64,000 bases of DNA from Lysobacter sp. MMG2 (GCF_016735495.2 NZ_JAERQY020000005.1:186001-250000); one strand, 5' to 3'; positions 22,368 through 34,897 are shown, numbered from the stretch's first letter. Numbers and translations are program-made. Notes: generated by a model not told the origin, from the sequence alone.

Positions 22368-22820
22368 TCAAGCGACCGTCTTGGGCACGATGATCTTCAG
22401 GCCCTTGAAGTAGTCGCGGAAAAACCCGGCATCGCGGGTGATCAGGCCGGCGCACTGCAGCAGCGCGTGGGCCCCGACGATGAAGTCCGGTACGGTGCGC
22501 GGGGACATCTGGCCGGCCTGCCCCGTCGCGCGGCGACGCTGGTTGAAGCGGCGCTGCATTTCGCCCGCGCGAATCGCCGAACGGCGCTCCACGGGCAGGT
22601 AACGCATCCCCATCTCCTCGACCACGTCCATGATGTCGGTGCCGTGCCCCAGGCCGGCGGTGATCTCGCTGACGACCACGTCGCACAGCACGACGGGGCC
22701 CTGCGCCAATGCATCGCGGACGCACTGCTCCGCCGCATCGGCCATGCCAGCGTCCTCGCCGAGCAGGTCGATCAGCACGGACGTATCGATGGCGATGGTG
22801 TTGCCGGCCGGCGCGGTCAT
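22368..22820 (-). CDS. PIN-domain toxin, VapC-like
   Basis: VapC-type toxins are Mg-dependent RNases. The 150-residue PIN domain has all four acidic active-site residues in order: D12 (IDTSVLIDLL), E52 (VVVSEITAGL), D112 (VPDFIVGAHAL) and D130 (LITRDAGFF). It starts five bases after the stop of the AbrB-type gene on the same strand, the usual antitoxin-then-toxin order. The gene ends 42 bases before acnB. The RNA target is unknown. Confidence 0.88.
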   Translation of the reverse strand: MTAPAGNTIAIDTSVLIDLLGEDAGMADAAEQCVRDALAQGPVVLCDVVVSEITAGLGHGTDIMDVVEEMGMRYLPVERRSAIRAGEMQRRFNQRRRATGQAGQMSPRTVPDFIVGAHALLQCAGLITRDAGFFRDYFKGLKIIVPKTVA

Positions 22821-22824
22821 GGCG

Positions 22825-23070
22825 TCAGACGTCTACCGGATCGCCCGGGGCGCGGCCGCGCAACTCGCGCATGATGTCGTCGGTGGTCACGCCTTCGGGC
22901 AGCTTGAAGCGGCCGCGCGCGCGCGAAATGGCGTCGTCGACGTTCTTGCGCAGGATGATGCGCCCGCCCTCCAGCTCCACCTTGAGGAGGGTGCCCTTGG
23001 TCAGGCCCAGCGCGTCGCGGACGGCCTTGGGCAGGGTGATCTGGCCTCGTTCGGCAACGATGGCTTCCAC
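22825..23070 (-). CDS. AbrB/SpoVT-type antitoxin, VapB-like
   Basis: An 81-residue swapped-hairpin AbrB protein, VEAIVAERGQITLPKAVRDA followed by LGLTKGTLLKVELEGGRIIL, which is the standard antitoxin and DNA-binding fold. The C-terminal part (ARGRFKLPEGVTTDDIMREL) is the toxin-neutralising tail. I chose GTG at 23070 because GAGGAGG lies five bases before it; the ATG at 23106 adds 12 residues without family resemblance. A sigma-70-like promoter with a palindrome in its spacer lies just upstream, consistent with autoregulation by the complex. Confidence 0.87.
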   Translation of the reverse strand: MEAIVAERGQITLPKAVRDALGLTKGTLLKVELEGGRIILRKNVDDAISRARGRFKLPEGVTTDDIMRELRGRAPGDPVDV

Positions 23071-23108
23071 GGGGACCTCCTCGGCACCGACGGATTCGGT
23101 ATGCACGA

Positions 23109-23137
23109 ATTGTACATACCTGGCGCCACATACTCAA
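23109..23137 (-). promoter_or_regulatory. vapBC promoter with palindromic spacer
   Basis: On the minus strand TTGAGT (23132-23137) and TACAAT (23109-23114) are separated by 17 bases. The spacer contains the perfect palindrome TGGCGCCA, flanked on both sides by the direct repeat CATAC. This is a likely operator where the antitoxin complex would block RNA polymerase. Confidence 0.65.
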
Positions 23138-23285
23138 TTGCGCATGGTTCTGCAAGCGCCAGGACGCGGGACCTGTTCAGGATGTAGACCATCGTCCGGT
23201 CGGCGGATTAACGCGAGCAGCGGATAATCGACCGGTCCCCGAGCCAGACTCGCCATTCAGCCAAGGACCGCCAGGAGCTTCCCCC

Positions 23286-26051
<2,766 letters not shown>

Positions 26052-26343
26052 CGCGGGAGCGGCGCAAGCCCGCAACGCTCAAGCCCCTCTCCCGCCGGGA
26101 GAGGGGTTGGGGTGAAGGGCAACGAAGAGGCAGCGGTGAACCGCCGTTGCCGCGCGGCGCCGCTCTGTTGTTTCGCGCCATCCGCACGCCCAGGTCGAAA
26201 TGGATTCCAGCTTTCGCTGGAATGACGGGACGCGAACGGAACGCGCGACAACCTGGGTCCCGGCCTTCGCCGGGATGACGGGATGCACAGGTCGCCGGCA
26301 TGACCGGAACGGAGTCGCGCCCGCGCAGGACCTTCGCGACGCG
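26052..26343. repeat. intergenic repeat cluster after acnA
   Basis: Nearly 300 bases without a gene. They contain a palindrome CCCCTCTCCC / GGGAGAGGGG (26084-26106), which may double as the acnA terminator, and two copies of the 'GGTCCCGGC-TTCG-GCCGGGATGACGGG' type hairpin: one at 26204-26230 (ATTCCAGC / GCTGGAAT) and one at 26258-26283 (CCCGGC / GCCGGG, both ending ATGACGGGA). Related hairpins occur at 48170-48250, 60270-60352 and 62228-62333. Confidence 0.75.
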
Positions 26344-26799
26344 TTACAGCTTCGCGTCCCACTCCGCGCTGGTCATCCGCCACTCCCCGTCCACCTCGCG
26401 CCAGCCCGTGCGCACGTCGTACAGCCGGGCGGCCTCGGGGAGCAGTTGGCCCGACCCGCCGGTCAGCGCTACGTTGAAGCTCGCGGTCGCGTGGCCGGGC
26501 TGCAGTTCGATCGACACCGGGCCGATGTTGGCTCCCACCGCGCCGTACCGCAGGAACATCAGCTGCGCCATGCGGCGCGCGCCGTCGCGGTCCAACGCGC
26601 CCGGACCGACGAAATCCTCCGCCAGCACGTCGTCCAACGCCGCGGCGTCCTTCTTTTCGATGGCCGTATGCAGTTCCGCGAGCGTGCCGCGCAGGCGCTC
26701 CTCCGGCGGTGTGCGGCCGCAGGCGGCCAGCAACAGCACCAGTCCCGGCACCCACCACAGCGCCATCGCGGCGCGCACCCAGCCCCTTGCCTTCCCCAT
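26344..26799 (-). CDS. small lipoprotein with NTF2-like domain
   Basis: A 151-residue predicted lipoprotein. A charged N-terminus and hydrophobic stretch end in a lipobox LLAAC with the acylated cysteine at C27. The remainder (LRGTLAELHTAIEKKDAAAL..VLAEDFVGPGALDRDGARRM) looks like an NTF2/SnoaL-type cone fold, as in small DUF4440-like proteins. The ending DVRTGWREVDGEWRMTSAEW is the usual last strand pair of that fold. The ATG at 26799 was chosen for the signal peptide and AAGGGG upstream. It converges with acnA and diverges from rpfB. Ligand or role unknown. Confidence 0.75.
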   Translation of the reverse strand: MGKARGWVRAAMALWWVPGLVLLLAACGRTPPEERLRGTLAELHTAIEKKDAAALDDVLAEDFVGPGALDRDGARRMAQLMFLRYGAVGANIGPVSIELQPGHATASFNVALTGGSGQLLPEAARLYDVRTGWREVDGEWRMTSAEWDAKL

Positions 26800-26887
26800 T
26801 CCGATGTCCCCTTGCCACGCGTGAGCGCGTACATCCTGCCACGGGGGTCGGCGCGCGGCGACGCGCCTTGCCAGCCCTCTGGAGCCT

Positions 26888-26923
26888 ATGCTCCAATCGG
26901 GCAAACACCGTACGGTGGAGCAT
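26888..26923. promoter_or_regulatory. nested palindromes upstream of rpfB
   Basis: An 8-base inverted repeat ATGCTCCA / TGGAGCAT (26888-26895, 26916-26923) encloses and overlaps a perfect 12-base palindrome CACCGTACGGTG (26906-26917). It lies in the divergent gap between the lipoprotein gene and rpfB, about 60 bases before the rpfB start. It looks like a dimeric-regulator operator; the regulator is unknown. Confidence 0.5.
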
Positions 26924-26984
26924 CCATGAAATGCGACCGACGGATCTGGAAGGCTGCTTCAACAGCGATGGAGAGGGGATCGCG

Positions 26985-28664
26985 ATGAGTTTCGAACGTC
27001 CGTGGCTGGCGCAGTACCCCGAACGGGTTCCGGCGCAGATCGATGTGGATGAATTTCCATCCGTCGTCGCCGTGCTGGAAAGTGCCATCGAGAACTACCG
27101 CGACCGCCCCGCGTTCGCCAATCTCGGCAAGACCTACACCTATGCCGAGATTGACCAGCTCAGCGCCCAGTTCGCGGCGTACCTGCTAGGCGAGCTGAAG
27201 CTCAAGAAGGGCGATCGCGTCGCGATCATGATGCCCAACTGCCTGCAGTACCCCATCGCGACCTTCGGCGTGCTGCGCGCCGGCCTGACGGTGGTCAACA
27301 CCAACCCGATGTACACCGCGCGCGAGCTGCGCCACCAGCTGGTGGACTCGGGCGCGAGCGTGATCTTCGTGCTCGACAACTTCGCGCACACCGTGCAGGA
27401 AGTGATCGCCGACACGCAGATCAAGCAGGTCGTCACCACCGGCCTGGGCGACATGCTCGGCTTCCCGAAGGGCTCGATCGTCAACTTCGTGCTGAAGTAC
27501 GTGAAGAAGATGGTGCCCGACTACGACCTGCCGGGCGCGATCCGCTTCCGCGACGCGCTGGCGCTGGGTCAGCGCCACGCGCTGCCCGAGATCGACATCG
27601 AGCCGTCCGACATCGCCTTCCTGCAGTACACCGGCGGCACCACGGGCGTGGCCAAGGGCGCGATGCTCACCCATCGCAACATGGTCGCCAACATGCAGCA
27701 GGCGGCCGCGTGGGTCGGCACGAACGTGCGGATGGGTGAGGAGATCATCATCACCGCGCTGCCGCTGTACCACATCTTCGCGCTCACGGCGAACGGCCTG
27801 GTCTTCATGAAGTTCGGCGGCCTGAACTACATGATCACCAACCCGCGCGACATGAAGGGCTTCGTCAAGGAGCTCAAGGGCGTCAAGTTCACGGCCATCA
27901 CCGGCGTCAACACGCTCTTCAACGGCCTGCTCAACACGCCTGGCTTCAGCGAGATCGACTTCTCCAGCCTGCACCTCACCCTGGGCGGCGGCATGGCCGT
28001 GCAGCGTTCGGTCGCCGAGCGTTGGAAGCAGGTCACCGGCACGACGCTGGTGGAAGCCTACGGCCTCACGGAATCCGCGCCGGCGGCATGCATCAACCCG
28101 ATGGATCTGGCCGACTACAACGGCGCCATCGGCCTGCCGATCTCCTCCACCGACGCCTGCGTCAAGGACGAAGCCGGCAACATGCTGCCGCAGGGCGAAG
28201 TGGGCGAACTGTGCCTGCGCGGCCCGCAGATCATGAAGGGCTACTGGAAGCGTCCGGAGGAAACCGCCGCGGCCATCGACCCCGACGGCTGGCTGCACAC
28301 CGGCGACATGGCGCGCATGGACGAGAAGGGCTTCTTCTACATCGTCGACCGCAAGAAGGACATGATCCTGGTGTCGGGCTTCAACGTGTATCCCAACGAA
28401 GTCGAAGACGTCATCGCGATGATGCCGGGCGTACTGGAAGTGGCTGCCGTCGGTGTGCCGGACGAGAAGTCCGGCGAGGCGGTCAAGGTCGTCATCGTCA
28501 AGAAGGATCCGACGCTGACCGCCGAGCAGGTCAAGGCCCATGCCCGCGAGCACCTGACCGGTTACAAGCATCCGCGCTACGTCGAGTTCCGCACGGAACT
28601 GCCCAAGACCAACGTCGGCAAGATCCTGCGCCGCGAACTGCGGGACGCTCCGGCGCCTCACTGA
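26985..28664 (+). CDS. rpfB: long-chain fatty acid-CoA ligase, RpfB
   Basis: RpfB is a FadD-type acyl-CoA ligase; in Xanthomonas it activates free fatty acids and removes DSF-family signals late in growth. The 559-residue protein has the adenylate-forming motifs YTGGTTGVAKGAMLTHRNM (ATP loop), EAYGLTESAP, GDMARMDEKGFFYIVDRKKD and the C-terminal lysine region NVGKILRRELRD. The ATG at 26985 has GAGAGGGG upstream and gives the family length (about 560). It directly precedes rpfF, which fixes the name. A nested palindrome lies upstream and a terminator follows, so rpfB and rpfF may also be transcribed separately. Confidence 0.95.
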   Translation: MSFERPWLAQYPERVPAQIDVDEFPSVVAVLESAIENYRDRPAFANLGKTYTYAEIDQLSAQFAAYLLGELKLKKGDRVAIMMPNCLQYPIATFGVLRAGLTVVNTNPMYTARELRHQLVDSGASVIFVLDNFAHTVQEVIADTQIKQVVTTGLGDMLGFPKGSIVNFVLKYVKKMVPDYDLPGAIRFRDALALGQRHALPEIDIEPSDIAFLQYTGGTTGVAKGAMLTHRNMVANMQQAAAWVGTNVRMGEEIIITALPLYHIFALTANGLVFMKFGGLNYMITNPRDMKGFVKELKGVKFTAITGVNTLFNGLLNTPGFSEIDFSSLHLTLGGGMAVQRSVAERWKQVTGTTLVEAYGLTESAPAACINPMDLADYNGAIGLPISSTDACVKDEAGNMLPQGEVGELCLRGPQIMKGYWKRPEETAAAIDPDGWLHTGDMARMDEKGFFYIVDRKKDMILVSGFNVYPNEVEDVIAMMPGVLEVAAVGVPDEKSGEAVKVVIVKKDPTLTAEQVKAHAREHLTGYKHPRYVEFRTELPKTNVGKILRRELRDAPAPH

Positions 28665-28695
28665 ACGCCGCCTGCCCGTTTGTCGGACGTTTCAT

Positions 28696-28730
28696 GAAAG
28701 CCCCTCCCCTGCGGTGGGGCTTTCTCTTAT
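28696..28730 (+). terminator. terminator-like hairpin between rpfB and rpfF
   Basis: Nine-bp stem GAAAGCCCC / GGGGCTTTC (28696-28704, 28716-28724) with an 11-base loop, followed by TCTTAT. It lies 32 bases after the rpfB stop and 100 bases before rpfF, so rpfF probably has its own promoter in the remaining leader. Confidence 0.75.
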
Positions 28731-28827
28731 GGACAGATCGTGCGGTGTAGGATCGGCCGGTGGGCAACACCCCCTGCCGCTCGCTGCCCACTCCCTGCCT
28801 GCGGGCGGCTATGCCGAGGACCGCAAC

Positions 28828-29703
28828 ATGAGCATGATCGAGAAGCTGCACCGCACGCGCGCCTACCCGACCCTGCGCGTCGAATCCGACCCCGCAGGCG
28901 ACACGCACTGGATGTACATGCATAACGACCATGCCCAGGGCGCGCGTCCGTGCTTCCGCACGGAACTCATGGACGATATGTGGAGCTTCCTCAACTCGAT
29001 CACGCTGCGCGAGAACCAGCGCCAGAGCGGTCGCCTGCGCCACGTCGTGCTCGCCTCGAACGCACCGCACGCCTTCAACCTGGGCGGCGACCTGCAACTG
29101 TTCTCGCAACTGATCCGCGCCAACGACCGCGAGCACCTGCTGGCCTATGCCCGCCGCTGCGTCGAGGGCGTGCACCACTTCCACACCGGCCTGGGCGGCG
29201 ACGTTCGTACGGTCGCACTGATCCAGGGCGATGCGCTGGGCGGCGGTCTGGAGCTCGCGCTGTCGTGCCACACCATCGTCGCCGAGGCAGACTGCGAGAT
29301 GGGACTGCCCGAAGTGCTGTTCGGCCTGTTCCCGGGCATGGGCGCGTATTCCTTCCTGTGCAAGCGCGTGTCGCCGCAGTTGGCCGAACGGCTGATCATG
29401 GAAGGCTCGATCCTGCCCAGCCAGGAATGGCACCGCATGGGCGTGGTCGACATCCTGGTGCCGAAGGGCGAAGGCGAGGCCGCGGTGAACGACGTGATCC
29501 GCCGCCAGCAGCGAGCTCCGCATGCGCACCTGGCGATGAACGCCGTGCGCGGGATCGCCCAGCCGGTCGGCTACGACGAACTGATGGGCATCACCGAAGT
29601 GTGGGTGGACACGGCGCTGGCACTCGGCGACAAGGCACTTCGCACCATGGAGCGCATCGTGCGCGCGCAGGAGCGTCGTTCGGGCACGGAAGCGGCCGCC
29701 TGA
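28828..29703 (+). CDS. rpfF: DSF synthase RpfF (crotonase family)
   Basis: RpfF makes cis-2-unsaturated fatty acid signals (DSF) from acyl-ACP by combined dehydratase and thioesterase action. The 291-residue crotonase-fold protein keeps both catalytic glutamates, E142 ([16 protein letters not shown]) and E162 (MGLPEVLFGLFPGMGAYS), equivalent to E141 and E161 of Xanthomonas RpfF. The oxyanion-hole segment is HAFNLGGDLQLF. The C-terminal end TMERIVRAQERRSG is also typical. I chose the ATG at 28828 (GAGGA upstream) because the upstream extension does not resemble the family. It converges on rpfC, as in Xanthomonas. Confidence 0.97.
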   Translation: MSMIEKLHRTRAYPTLRVESDPAGDTHWMYMHNDHAQGARPCFRTELMDDMWSFLNSITLRENQRQSGRLRHVVLASNAPHAFNLGGDLQLFSQLIRANDREHLLAYARRCVEGVHHFHTGLGGDVRTVALIQGDALGGGLELALSCHTIVAEADCEMGLPEVLFGLFPGMGAYSFLCKRVSPQLAERLIMEGSILPSQEWHRMGVVDILVPKGEGEAAVNDVIRRQQRAPHAHLAMNAVRGIAQPVGYDELMGITEVWVDTALALGDKALRTMERIVRAQERRSGTEAAA

Positions 29704-29786
29704 CGGGCGGCCACGGGGGACGGCAGTACCGACGCCGCAGTCGGTCGTAAAACAGGGGACGATCGGGCCGCGATCCGGCCCGAGGA

Positions 29787-31961
29787 TCAGGGAGAGCGCT
29801 CGCCTTCGCCGCGCGCGCCACGCTGTCGATCACGCGTTTCCAGCGCCGCCCTGCCCTGCGCAAGCCGCTCGCGCAGACGGGCCAGGTTCGCCGACCAGTC
29901 GCGCGCAAGCTGCCAGTCGGGCAGCCGCATCAGCTCACCGCTGATGGCCGCCAGCTTGATCAGGCCAAGGTTGCTGGCCACGCCCTTGAGCGCGTGAGCC
30001 TGGTCGCGCATGCGCTCCCAGTCGGCACGCTGCGCGCAGACTTCGATCTGCTGCAGGCACTTGTCGGCATCGACCAGGCATTGCGCGATGAACTCGCGCT
30101 CGAAGCCCGCGCCCATGCCGAGCGCACCCAGCTCGTCGAGCACGGACGGATCGAAGTGGCTGTCGCCCGCGAGCGTCGCCTCGGCGCGCGGCGGCGCGAC
30201 GATGGTGGCCGCGACGCGCTGATTGGCAGCGATGTCCGCCAGCGTGTCGAGCAGTCGCGTGGTCGACACCGGCTTGGACAGGAACGCGCGCGCGCCGGCC
30301 TGCTCGCAGGCCTGGATCGATTCGGTGGTGACATCCGCGCTGAGGATCAGCACCGGTGTGCGGCGACCGCTGCCGGCCTCCATCACGCGCAGCTGGCGCA
30401 GCAGGTCCAGGCCGCTGACGTCGGGCATGTGCAGATCGGTGATGACCGCGTCGTAGTCCGATGTCGCCAGTGCATTGAGCACTTCCTCGCCGCCTTCGAC
30501 ACAGACCACCCGGTGCCCCGCCTTCTGCAGCAGACGCTGCAAGACCATGCGGTTGGCGATGTGGTCGTCGGCGACGATGATCGAAAGACTGCGCACCCGC
30601 GCGCGGTGGCGCAGGAACGGGTCGGAGAACGCGATGACGTTGGGCGCCGTCTCCGATTGCGCGGAGGCGAACGAAACCGTGTCCTCCTCCGCCAATGGCG
30701 CGGCCTCGGCGCGCTCGAACGGCAGCTCCACCCAGAAGCAGCTGCCGGGCTCCACCGGTTCGAAACCGATGCTGCCGCCCATTCCTTCCGCCAGGCCCTT
30801 GGCGATGGTCGTGCCCAAGCCCGTGCCGCCGTAGCGGCGCGCCAGGCTGACGTCGCCCTGCTCGAACGGCTTGAACAGCCGTTGACGCATGGCCGCGGGC
30901 ACGCCGATGCCGGTGTCGGTCACGGTGAAGCGCAGGCGCACGCGTTCGGCGCCCGGGTCGACCACGCTCACCTCGACCCGCACCGAGCCCTGGTCGGTGA
31001 ACTTCACCGCGTTGCCGGCGAGGTTGATCAGGATCTGGCGGACATGGCCGATGTCGCCGCGCAGGAACTCGGGCACGTCGCGGGCGATGGCGACCTCGTA
31101 CTGCAACTGCTTGGCGCGCGCCTGCGGCTGCAGGATCAGGCTGATGCTGTCCATCAGCTCGCGCGGGGTGAAATCCACGCGGTCCAGCTTGAGCTTGCCG
31201 GCCTCGATCGCCGAGATGTCGAGCACGTCTTCGACCAACGAAAGCAGGCTGCGCGTGGAGGCCTGGATCGTGCTGAGGCATTCGCGCTGCTCGCTGTCGA
31301 GCCGGGTCGTCGCCAACAGCTCGGACATGCCCGCCAGGCCGTTGAGCGGTGTGCGGAACTCGTGGCTCATGTTGGCCAGGAAGCGGCTCTTCGCTTCGTT
31401 CGCGCGGCGGGCTTCGTCCGTCGCCGTCGTCAGCGCGCGCAGCAGGCCCGACAGGTACAGCGGGATCGCCACCAGTCCCAGCAGCAGGCCGACCGCGAGC
31501 ACGCGGTTGTGCAGCCAGTAGTCGTTGAACGTGACCACCGCGCCGAAGCTGGCGAACGACATCGCCACGGCGCCATACAGATAGCCGTTGCCGAAGCGCA
31601 GGCCGTTGCCGACCGTGACCCACATCAGAATCACGTAGACCCACGCCAGCGGCTCGCCGATGTGGATCATCGCCGCGGCCATCAGGCCGTAGTCGGAGAT
31701 CATGCCGATGATGCGGCGCAGGTGCGATTTGCCCGGCCGCCAGAGGATCCATGCGATGAGGAACGCACCGACCGCGAAGCCGGTCTCCACCATCTTCAGG
31801 ACGTTGACGTACTCCTTCGACGGCAGCGCGCCGGTGGCGCCGCGCACGAGCATGTAGACCAGCACCACCGACAGAACGGCAAGGCGCACGAAGGCTTGAC
31901 CGTGTTCACTGTCGGGGCGTCGCGAAAGCTCCTTTTTCAGATTGCTCAAGACGCTCAACAT
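29787..31961 (-). CDS. rpfC: hybrid sensor histidine kinase RpfC (DSF receptor)
   Basis: RpfC senses DSF and phosphorylates RpfG; at low DSF the Xanthomonas protein also binds and restrains RpfF. Order of parts: a short N-terminal periplasmic segment with RRPDSEH (in Xanthomonas the matching segment contacts DSF), five membrane helices (about 25-175), HisKA with H200 ([11 protein letters not shown]), HATPase ([20 protein letters not shown]), a receiver domain with D509 (VITDLHMPD) and a C-terminal HPt domain with H656 ([13 protein letters not shown]). The ATG at 31961 gives 724 residues; GTG at 31964 is equally in frame. It follows rpfG by six bases, and the rpfH gene found between them in X. 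campestris is absent. Confidence 0.97.
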   Translation of the reverse strand: MLSVLSNLKKELSRRPDSEHGQAFVRLAVLSVVLVYMLVRGATGALPSKEYVNVLKMVETGFAVGAFLIAWILWRPGKSHLRRIIGMISDYGLMAAAMIHIGEPLAWVYVILMWVTVGNGLRFGNGYLYGAVAMSFASFGAVVTFNDYWLHNRVLAVGLLLGLVAIPLYLSGLLRALTTATDEARRANEAKSRFLANMSHEFRTPLNGLAGMSELLATTRLDSEQRECLSTIQASTRSLLSLVEDVLDISAIEAGKLKLDRVDFTPRELMDSISLILQPQARAKQLQYEVAIARDVPEFLRGDIGHVRQILINLAGNAVKFTDQGSVRVEVSVVDPGAERVRLRFTVTDTGIGVPAAMRQRLFKPFEQGDVSLARRYGGTGLGTTIAKGLAEGMGGSIGFEPVEPGSCFWVELPFERAEAAPLAEEDTVSFASAQSETAPNVIAFSDPFLRHRARVRSLSIIVADDHIANRMVLQRLLQKAGHRVVCVEGGEEVLNALATSDYDAVITDLHMPDVSGLDLLRQLRVMEAGSGRRTPVLILSADVTTESIQACEQAGARAFLSKPVSTTRLLDTLADIAANQRVAATIVAPPRAEATLAGDSHFDPSVLDELGALGMGAGFEREFIAQCLVDADKCLQQIEVCAQRADWERMRDQAHALKGVASNLGLIKLAAISGELMRLPDWQLARDWSANLARLRERLAQGRAALETRDRQRGARGEGERSP

Positions 31962-31967
31962 CACGGC

Positions 31968-33026
31968 TCACTCCAGGCCGGGGCGCGCGGATACCGTCGA
32001 GAACCGGTTGCAGATGTCCTCCAGCCGCTCGCGGCTGCGGATCAGCGCGTCGACGCAGCGCGGGTCGAACAGACGACCGCGCTGCGCATACAGGTAACCC
32101 AGCGCTGCATCCACGTCCCATGCCTTCTTGTAGGGACGGGGTGAGATCAGCGCATCGAATACGTCGGCAACCGCGACGATCCTTGCTTCCAACGGGATTT
32201 CCTCGCCCCGCAGGCCATCGGGATAGCCGCTGCCGTCGTAACGCTCGTGGTGGCGCAGCGCGATCAGTGCGCCGGCCTGGATGAAACGGTTCTGGCTGCC
32301 GCTGAGCAGCTCGTAGCCGATGCGCGGATGACGGCGCATCACCGCGGTCTCGTCCTCCGACAGCGGACCGGCCTTCATCAGCACCGCGTCGGGAATGGCG
32401 ATCTTGCCGATGTCGTGCAGCGGCGCGGCCATCTCGATGACGCGCACCTCGTCCTCGAACATGCCCAGTTGCTCGGCGATCAGCCCGGCGACGTGCGCCA
32501 TGCGTTCCAGGTAGGCACTGGTGCCGGCGTCGCGGTACTCGATGGCGCGGGCGAGGCGCGAAAGCGTTTCGCGCTCGCGCTCCTCCACTTCATGCATGCT
32601 CGACAGCAGGCGCTGCTCCAGCGACAGCGCACGTTGCTTCACGTTCTCCGACTGCTGGCGCAGCTGCAGCAGGTTGCGGCAGCGGGCGCGCAGTTCACGC
32701 GGACGGACGGGTTTGACGAGGAAGTCGATGACGCCGGCTTCCAGCGCGGCCTGGCGGATCGGCTCGTCGCCGACCACCGTCACCAGGATGATCGGGATGT
32801 CGCGGTGCAGCGGCAGGCGGCGGAAACGGCGGGCGAACTCGAGTCCGTCGAGCGCGGGCATGCGGTAGTCGAGCAGGAGCAGGTCGGGCTGATTGGATTC
32901 GCACCAGCCCAGCGCCGCCTCGGGATCGCCGAAGTCGGAAACATGCAGCTCGGACGATATGTCCTCGATGATGTGGCGCAGCATCGTGCGCGCGGAGGTT
33001 TGGTCATCGACGATGACGACGTTCAC
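31968..33026 (-). CDS. rpfG: response regulator RpfG, HD-GYP c-di-GMP phosphodiesterase
   Basis: RpfG is the output partner of RpfC: phosphorylation of its receiver turns on a cyclic di-GMP phosphodiesterase, which releases the global regulator Clp and changes motility, biofilm and enzyme secretion. The receiver domain (1-120) has the acceptor D53 (LLLLDYRMPALDG). The HD-GYP domain has H204-D205 (LHDIGKIAIPD) and G267-Y268-P269 (HHERYDGSGYPDG). The length of 352 residues is normal for the family. The start is GTG at 33026, since no in-frame ATG precedes the conserved VVIVDDQ. It is the promoter-proximal gene of rpfG-rpfC. Confidence 0.97.
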   Translation of the reverse strand: MNVVIVDDQTSARTMLRHIIEDISSELHVSDFGDPEAALGWCESNQPDLLLLDYRMPALDGLEFARRFRRLPLHRDIPIILVTVVGDEPIRQAALEAGVIDFLVKPVRPRELRARCRNLLQLRQQSENVKQRALSLEQRLLSSMHEVEERERETLSRLARAIEYRDAGTSAYLERMAHVAGLIAEQLGMFEDEVRVIEMAAPLHDIGKIAIPDAVLMKAGPLSEDETAVMRRHPRIGYELLSGSQNRFIQAGALIALRHHERYDGSGYPDGLRGEEIPLEARIVAVADVFDALISPRPYKKAWDVDAALGYLYAQRGRLFDPRCVDALIRSRERLEDICNRFSTVSARPGLE

Positions 33027-33181
33027 ATCATGATTCCGTAAGTGCCGCCACCCCCTGTGGTGGCCATTGAGGGCAGCATACCCCGGCCCGGCGGCAGCCG
33101 CAGCCGGGAACCTCCCGGCCTGATGTAGGAATCGGCCGAACGTCGCGTGGTCTTTAGCCGCCCTTCATTGGGCAAAGGCCC

Positions 33182-33281
33182 CGGTAGCCCGGGTGAGCGC
33201 AGCGCACCCGGGGGCTTTCGACGTACGTGCCACCACGGCCTTCGACCCGGTGCGGCTTCGCCTTACCCGGGCTACAGCGGG
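33182..33281. repeat. intergenic inverted repeat, GTAGCCCGGGT family
   Basis: GTAGCCCGGGTGAGCGCAGC (33185-33204) continues to ACCCGGG, and the reverse arm ends CTTACCCGGGCTAC (33265-33278). The whole element is about 95 bases and could fold into a long hairpin. A second copy with the same ends lies at 48276-48353. It fills the gap between rpfG and lysS. Confidence 0.75.
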
Positions 33282-33291
33282 GTGTCGGTCG

Positions 33292-34812
33292 TCAGCCGGC
33301 TTCCGGGCGCATGTACGGGAAGAGCAGGACATCGCGGATCGAGGCTGAACCGGTCATCAGCATCACCAGGCGATCGATGCCGATGCCCAGGCCGCCGGTG
33401 GGCGGCAGGCCGACTTCCAGTGCCCGGATGTAGTCGGCATCGAAGTGCATGGCCTCGTCGTCGCCGCCCTCCTTGGCCGCAACCTGGGAGCGGAAGCGCT
33501 CGGCCTGGTCTTCGGGGTCGTTCAGCTCGGAAAAGCCGTTGGCCAGCTCCTTGCCGTTGACGAACAGTTCGAAGCGGTCGGTGATGCCCTTCTCCGCATC
33601 GCTCTCGCGCGCCAGCGGCGAGACTTCGACCGGGTAGTGCGTGATGAAGGTCGGCTGCACCAGCTGGTGCTCGGCGGTCTTCTCGAAGATTTCCAGCAAC
33701 AGCTTGCCCCAACCGTAGCCGGCCTTCACGGGCACCTTCAGGCGCTCGCAGTGACGCACCAGCGCGGCGCGGTCGGTGCAGTCGGCCGCCGTGATCTCCG
33801 GGTTGTAGTGGCGCACCGCTTCGTCCAGGCGCCAGCGGCGGAAGGCCGGGCCCAGGTCGATGTCGGCGCCGTCCCAGTGCATCTGCGTGGTGCCCAGCAC
33901 TTCGAGCGCGACGTCGCGGATCACGCCTTCGGTCAGGTCCATGATCTCGTTGTACGTGGCGTAGGCCTCGTACAGCTCGAGCATGGTGAATTCCGGGTTG
34001 TGGCGGGTCGAGACGCCTTCGTTGCGGAAGTTGCGGTTGATCTCGTACACGCGCTCCAGGCCGCCGACGACCAGGCGCTTGAGGTACAGCTCCGGCGCCA
34101 CGCGCAGGAACAGTTCCAGGTCCAGCGCGTTGTGGTGCGTCACGAACGGCTTGGCCGCGGCGCCGCCGGGGATGTAATGCATCATCGGCGTTTCCACTTC
34201 CAGGAAGCGGCGGGCGTCGAGCCAGGCCCGCATGGCGCGGATGATCTTGCTGCGCTTGACGAAGACATCGCGCGCCTCGGGCGTCACGATCAGGTCGACG
34301 TAGCGCTGGCGGTAACGCTGTTCGACGTCGGCCAATCCGTGGAACTTGTCCGGCAGCGGGCGCAGTGACTTGGTCAGCAGGCGCAGGACGTCGGCCTTGA
34401 CCGACAGCTCGCCGGTCTTCGTGCGCGTCAGCGCGCCTTCGGCGCCGACGATGTCGCCCACGTCCCAGCCCTTGAAGGCTTCGTAGACATCGCCCAGCAC
34501 GTTGGACTGCAAGAACAGCTGGATGCGGCCGGACTCGTCCTGGATCTGCACGAAGCTGGCCTTGCCCATCACGCGCTTGAGCAGGATGCGGCCGGCAATC
34601 GCCACGCGCTGGCCCTTGGCCTCCAGGGCTTCGGCGGTCCAGGTTTCGGCATCGGCGAACTGCGCCTGCAGATCGCCGGCGTAGTCGGCACGGCGGAAGT
34701 CGTTCGGGAACGCGATGCCCTCTCCGCGCAGCGCCGTGAGTTTGGCGCGACGCTCGGCGATCAGGAAGTTCTCGTCGGCGGGCGTCTGCGGGGCGGGCGT
34801 CTGGTCGGTCAT
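33292..34812 (-). CDS. lysS: lysyl-tRNA synthetase, class II
   Basis: LysS charges tRNA-Lys. The 506-residue protein has the OB-fold anticodon-binding domain ([20 protein letters not shown]) and a class II core. Motif 1 is in [20 protein letters not shown], motif 2 [20 protein letters not shown], and motif 3 [20 protein letters not shown]. It ends FPYMRPEAG. It lies downstream of prfB on the same strand, as in E. coli, although the hairpin at 34898-34934 may separate the transcripts. This lysS-prfB block is part of the Xanthomonas rpf region. Confidence 0.98.
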   Translation of the reverse strand: MTDQTPAPQTPADENFLIAERRAKLTALRGEGIAFPNDFRRADYAGDLQAQFADAETWTAEALEAKGQRVAIAGRILLKRVMGKASFVQIQDESGRIQLFLQSNVLGDVYEAFKGWDVGDIVGAEGALTRTKTGELSVKADVLRLLTKSLRPLPDKFHGLADVEQRYRQRYVDLIVTPEARDVFVKRSKIIRAMRAWLDARRFLEVETPMMHYIPGGAAAKPFVTHHNALDLELFLRVAPELYLKRLVVGGLERVYEINRNFRNEGVSTRHNPEFTMLELYEAYATYNEIMDLTEGVIRDVALEVLGTTQMHWDGADIDLGPAFRRWRLDEAVRHYNPEITAADCTDRAALVRHCERLKVPVKAGYGWGKLLLEIFEKTAEHQLVQPTFITHYPVEVSPLARESDAEKGITDRFELFVNGKELANGFSELNDPEDQAERFRSQVAAKEGGDDEAMHFDADYIRALEVGLPPTGGLGIGIDRLVMLMTGSASIRDVLLFPYMRPEAG

Positions 34813-34897
34813 CGGTTCGGTCGGGCTGGAGTGGGATGTGGCGTTCGCGCGGCGCTGGAAGCCAGGGCGCGGGGAGCCAGTGTGTTTCGTGGGCGGG

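Noticed and set aside
19611-22874. 1087-codon plus-strand frame opposite acnB and vapC
   Set aside because: Antisense artefact; acnB is unambiguous on the minus strand.
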